A DNA stretch of 25,327 nt from JAPHSX01 sp050298555. Its GTDB lineage: Bacteria; Pseudomonadota; Gammaproteobacteria; Thiohalomonadales; Thiohalomonadaceae. Positions 22,849 to 25,327 of the stretch are shown here, piece by piece (the first letter of the stretch is position 1; every line of letters begins with the position of its first letter). The translations under genes and the position numbers were made by a program. The DNA lies in assembly GCA_050298555.1 (NCBI GenBank), contig JBNKUL010000072.1, forward strand, positions 1 to 25,327, written 5' to 3'. Below the pieces are notes generated by a model. The model ran no database searches. It saw only the letters and a program-made list of their open reading frames with translations, and had not been told where the DNA came from.

Positions 22849-23766
22849 ATGTTCACCACACCACACCTAAAAACCGCCCCAACCGTGCTTGCCCTATCCA
22901 TGGGGCTGACCTTCTTACTCGCCGGCTGCAGCGATGGCGGCACCGGCAGCCTCACCATCGGCGTCGCCGATGCCCCGGTCGACAGCGCCCAGCAGGTGGT
23001 GGTCGAGTTTACCGGGGTAGAGGTTCATGGCGCAGCGGGCAGCAGCATCACTATCGACTACAGCAGTCCCAAAACCATAGATCTGCTGGCACTACAGGGT
23101 GGGCTGCGTGAGTTGCTGCTGGAGGGACAGACGCTGGATACCGGGCAGTACAGCTGGATCCGCCTGGCGGTGAATGCCGAGGCCGACGGCGTGCTCGACT
23201 CCTACATCGTCACCGATACCGGCAGCTATGAGCTGCGCATTCCCAGCGGCAGCGAAAGCGGCCTCAAGCTCAACACCCCTTTCACCATCTATGAGGACAG
23301 GGAGACCGACTTCACCGTCGACTTCGACTTGCGCCAGTCGGTGCATAACCCCGATGGCCAAACCGGCCCCCTCGGCGCGGTTTACCTGCTGCGCCCGACG
23401 CTGCGTCTACTCGACAGCAACGAGACCGGCCGCATCGCCGGCACCCTGGACCCGGCCATCTTCAATGGACTCAGCTGCAGTGCGAATGTGGGCGATTACG
23501 CGGTCTATGCCTATTCCGGCAGCGATGTTACCCCGGATGATGTCGATGGCAGCGAGCCGGATCCGGTCAATACCGCCATGGTCGAGTACAGCAACAACGC
23601 CTACCGCTACACCGTCTCATTCCTTGAGCCCGGCGACTATACCGTGGCGGCCACCTGCGATGCCGACGGCGACGACCCGGCGCAGGACGACGCTATAAGC
23701 TTTGTCGGCACTGCCAACGTCAGCGTGACCGCCGGCGGCGACAGCAGCCATAACTTCGCCCCCTAG
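22849..23766 (+). CDS. DUF4382 domain lipoprotein
   Basis: 305 residues. A signal peptide ends in the lipobox LLAGC (C27). The DUF4382 domain begins at GSLTIGVADAPVDSAQQVVVEF (given in two parts: GSLTIGVADAPVDSA and QQVVVEF), then IDLLALQGGLRELLLEG and a region ending GAVYLLRPTLRLLDSNETG. The C-terminal part is a beta-rich carboxypeptidase-regulatory-like module (GDYTVAATCDADGDDPAQDD) with Asp-rich loops that may bind calcium. The ATG at 22849 is set by AGGAGG 6 bases upstream; the open frame further upstream is not coding. The final 4 bases overlap the end of the convergent permease gene. The role is unknown; probably cell-surface or periplasmic. Confidence 0.87.
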   Translation: MFTTPHLKTAPTVLALSMGLTFLLAGCSDGGTGSLTIGVADAPVDSAQQVVVEFTGVEVHGAAGSSITIDYSSPKTIDLLALQGGLRELLLEGQTLDTGQYSWIRLAVNAEADGVLDSYIVTDTGSYELRIPSGSESGLKLNTPFTIYEDRETDFTVDFDLRQSVHNPDGQTGPLGAVYLLRPTLRLLDSNETGRIAGTLDPAIFNGLSCSANVGDYAVYAYSGSDVTPDDVDGSEPDPVNTAMVEYSNNAYRYTVSFLEPGDYTVAATCDADGDDPAQDDAISFVGTANVSVTAGGDSSHNFAP

Positions 23767-24800
23767 GCGCCAAGCACCCTTCTACGTAGCGGCCTTATCG
23801 CCAGTAGCGCCAGCAGCGCGCCGCTGCCCCATGCCAGCCATGAGGGCAGCAGCTCCGCCCCCCTACCCATCTCGGCACTAATATCGATCGCCAGCACCGC
23901 GGCAACCCAGTCGGTGGCCAGGCCGAGACCGATGCTGGCAACGGCAATACCGAGCAGGTAGGTGAGCAGTACCCCCGCCCCCAGCTCCTTCTTTACCACC
24001 GCCAGGGTGGCAATATTGGTGGCGGGGCCCGCCAGCAGGAACACCAGCACGGTACCGGGCGAGATCCCGGTCAGCAGCAGGGAGGCGGCCACCGGGGTGG
24101 AGGCGGTGGCGCAGATATACATGGGAATACCGATCAGCAGCATCAGCACCATCGCCGGCACACCGCTGCCCCATTCGGCCAACGCCTGCGGCGGCACCAG
24201 GGTGGTGACGGCACCGGCCAGCACGATACCGACGGCGAGCCACAGGGCGATGTCGTCGAGGATCTCGGTGGCGGCATAGCGCAGCCCCAACCCCCCCTTC
24301 TGCCACGGCTTCTGTGGGGCTGGGGCCTGGCTGCCGCAACTGCCGGAACAGCAGCTACTGCATGTCGCCGGCGCCGCTTCGGGGGCTCTCTGCGCCTCTG
24401 GTACCAGGGCGCTCAACAGGCCGGTGAAGATGGCGCTGAGGATGGCGGCAACAGGCCGCACCACCGCCATAAAGGGGCCGAGCAGCGCATAGCTGACGGC
24501 GATGGAGTCGGCGCCGGTCTCGGGGGTAGCGATAAGGAAGGAGACGGTGGCGCTGCGCGAGGCACCGCCGCGGCGCAGGCCGAGGGCGGCGGGCAGCACG
24601 CCGCAGGAGCAGAGCGGCAGCGGCGCACCGATGAGGGCCGCCTTGGTCACCGGCCAGGGGCCGCGCCCACCCAGCCAGCGGGTCAGCAGCTCGTCCGGCA
24701 CCCACGCCTTGATCAGCCCGGCGGCAATGAGCCCCAGCAGCAGCCAGGGGGCGGCATCGAGGTAGACGGCAAGGGTATTGCCGAAGAGATCGCCGATCAT
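23763..24800 (-). CDS. SO_0444/ArsP-like permease, probable Cu/Zn or metalloid efflux
   Basis: 345 residues, PF03773-type permease with about eight membrane helices in two halves. The first half has the conserved APLPLCSCGVLP (C64, C66) and the second has PMYICATASTPVAASLL (C230). The cytoplasmic loop between halves is Cys-rich: CSSCCSGSCGS with C147, C150, C151 and C155, a likely metal-binding site. This combination is typical of the SO_0444 family named as Cu/Zn efflux transporters. The start overlaps the mlaC stop (ATGA), an unusual partner. The substrate is inferred. Confidence 0.85.
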   Translation of the reverse strand: MIGDLFGNTLAVYLDAAPWLLLGLIAAGLIKAWVPDELLTRWLGGRGPWPVTKAALIGAPLPLCSCGVLPAALGLRRGGASRSATVSFLIATPETGADSIAVSYALLGPFMAVVRPVAAILSAIFTGLLSALVPEAQRAPEAAPATCSSCCSGSCGSQAPAPQKPWQKGGLGLRYAATEILDDIALWLAVGIVLAGAVTTLVPPQALAEWGSGVPAMVLMLLIGIPMYICATASTPVAASLLLTGISPGTVLVFLLAGPATNIATLAVVKKELGAGVLLTYLLGIAVASIGLGLATDWVAAVLAIDISAEMGRGAELLPSWLAWGSGALLALLAIRPLRRRVLGA

Positions 24801-25327
24801 TCAGTCGCGGCTTCCTGCCCCTTCATCTGGTTCTCACGGGTCAGGCGCAACAGCTCTTCGTTGCGCTCGGCAAGGCGCTGGATCAGCTTCTCCAGGCCAT
24901 CACGCTTCACCTCGGCGGCGAAGCTGCTGCGGTAGTTGCTGACCAGGCTGATGCCGTCGACGTTGACGTCATACATCATCCATTCGCTGTCACGTTTGAA
25001 TAGCTTAAAGCTGACAGGCACCTTCGGTCCGCCGTTGGGCAGGTAGACTTCGGCACGCACCGTAGTCTTTTTGGTATCGGCATCGAGTTTCACAGGAAGG
25101 TAAGCGATCAAATGGTCGGTGTCGGCCAGCAACTCATCAAGCTGGTCAGGCTGGTCCAGCAGCGCCGAGACATAGAAACGCACCATCAGGTTCTTGAATT
25201 CGTTACTGAACTGCTCCCGCTGGGACTTGCTGGCGCTTCGCCAGTGCTTACCGAGAACAAAGCGTGACATCACGTCCATATCCACATGGGGTAGCAACAC
25301 CTGCTCCACCAGATCGAACAGCCGGGT
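24797..25327 (-). CDS. mlaC: MlaC/Ttg2D phospholipid-binding protein, 5' end beyond the window
   Basis: Partial: the reading frame stays open to the right edge, so the signal peptide and N-terminus are missing. The visible 176 residues carry MlaC landmarks: LLPHVDMDVMSRFVLGKHWR, EFKNLMVRFYVSALL, and WMMYDVNVDGISLVSNYRSSF. MlaC shuttles phospholipids across the periplasm between the MlaA-porin complex and the MlaFEDB transporter. The genes for MlaD, MlaE and MlaF are expected upstream, outside the window. Downstream, where mlaB usually lies, a metal-type permease overlaps by ATGA. Confidence 0.92.
   Translation of the reverse strand, partial: TRLFDLVEQVLLPHVDMDVMSRFVLGKHWRSASKSQREQFSNEFKNLMVRFYVSALLDQPDQLDELLADTDHLIAYLPVKLDADTKKTTVRAEVYLPNGGPKVPVSFKLFKRDSEWMMYDVNVDGISLVSNYRSSFAAEVKRDGLEKLIQRLAERNEELLRLTRENQMKGQEAATE

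Noticed and set aside
1..25327. CRISPR array, tRNA, transposase, prophage or toxin-antitoxin system
   Set aside because: Nothing fitting any of these was seen on either strand; the only mobile-type signature is the REP doublet at 12196-12250.

Overview
The window is a GC-rich, densely coded stretch of chromosome from a gammaproteobacterium. The taxonomic markers are a class I adenylate cyclase (CyaA), a frataxin (CyaY), LptM, UbiK, a Rep helicase, a Rof-type Rho-binding protein and MlaC, all typical of that class. A diheme cytochrome c fused to a DUF302 domain, a TorF-type porin and a c-di-GMP sensor suggest an environmental, respiratory lifestyle, perhaps a Chromatiales-like sulfur or nitrogen chemotroph. 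That placement is inference. Coding is almost continuous; no tRNA, rRNA, CRISPR array, prophage or insertion sequence was seen.

Layout. (1) 1-2.9 kb: a TorF-family porin gene on the minus strand, divergent from ubiK and comM, then a possible small membrane protein convergent with comM. (2) 3.0-5.5 kb: rep helicase, then an orphan CheY-like receiver whose leader can fold over its own ribosome binding site. (3) 5.7-9.3 kb: a four-helix membrane protein, then the tight run rph, rdgB, hemW, a rof homologue and a 70-residue membrane protein. (4) 9.3-15.6 kb: cyaA, then on the minus strand a DUF302 protein and a diheme cytochrome c-DUF302 fusion, then cyaY (minus) divergent from lptM and lysA. This resembles the enterobacterial cyaA/cyaY/lptM arrangement with a redox cassette inserted. 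The cassette has an FNR-type box upstream and an inverted REP doublet downstream. (5) 15.6-20.9 kb: a SAM methyltransferase translationally coupled to lysA, where dapF would often be found, then a substrate-binding protein paired with a 1162-residue Cache-HAMP-PAS-PAS-PAS-GGDEF-EAL protein. (6) 20.9-22.6 kb, minus strand: two paralogous, methionine-rich, membrane-anchored coiled-coil proteins and a CoA-binding protein. (7) 22.8-25.3 kb: a DUF4382 lipoprotein convergent with a heavy-metal-type permease, whose start overlaps the end of a partial mlaC cut by the window edge.

How the parts work together. Most of the window is core housekeeping: ubiquinone assembly, transformation and recombination, replication restart, RNA 3' processing, nucleotide sanitation, heme delivery, cAMP synthesis, iron-sulfur homeostasis, LPS assembly and lysine synthesis. 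The accessory interest lies in four places: the DUF302/cytochrome cassette with an FNR-like promoter; the substrate-binding protein plus c-di-GMP enzyme pair; the methionine-rich coiled-coil pair, for which I recognise no function; and the receiver gene with its structured leader.
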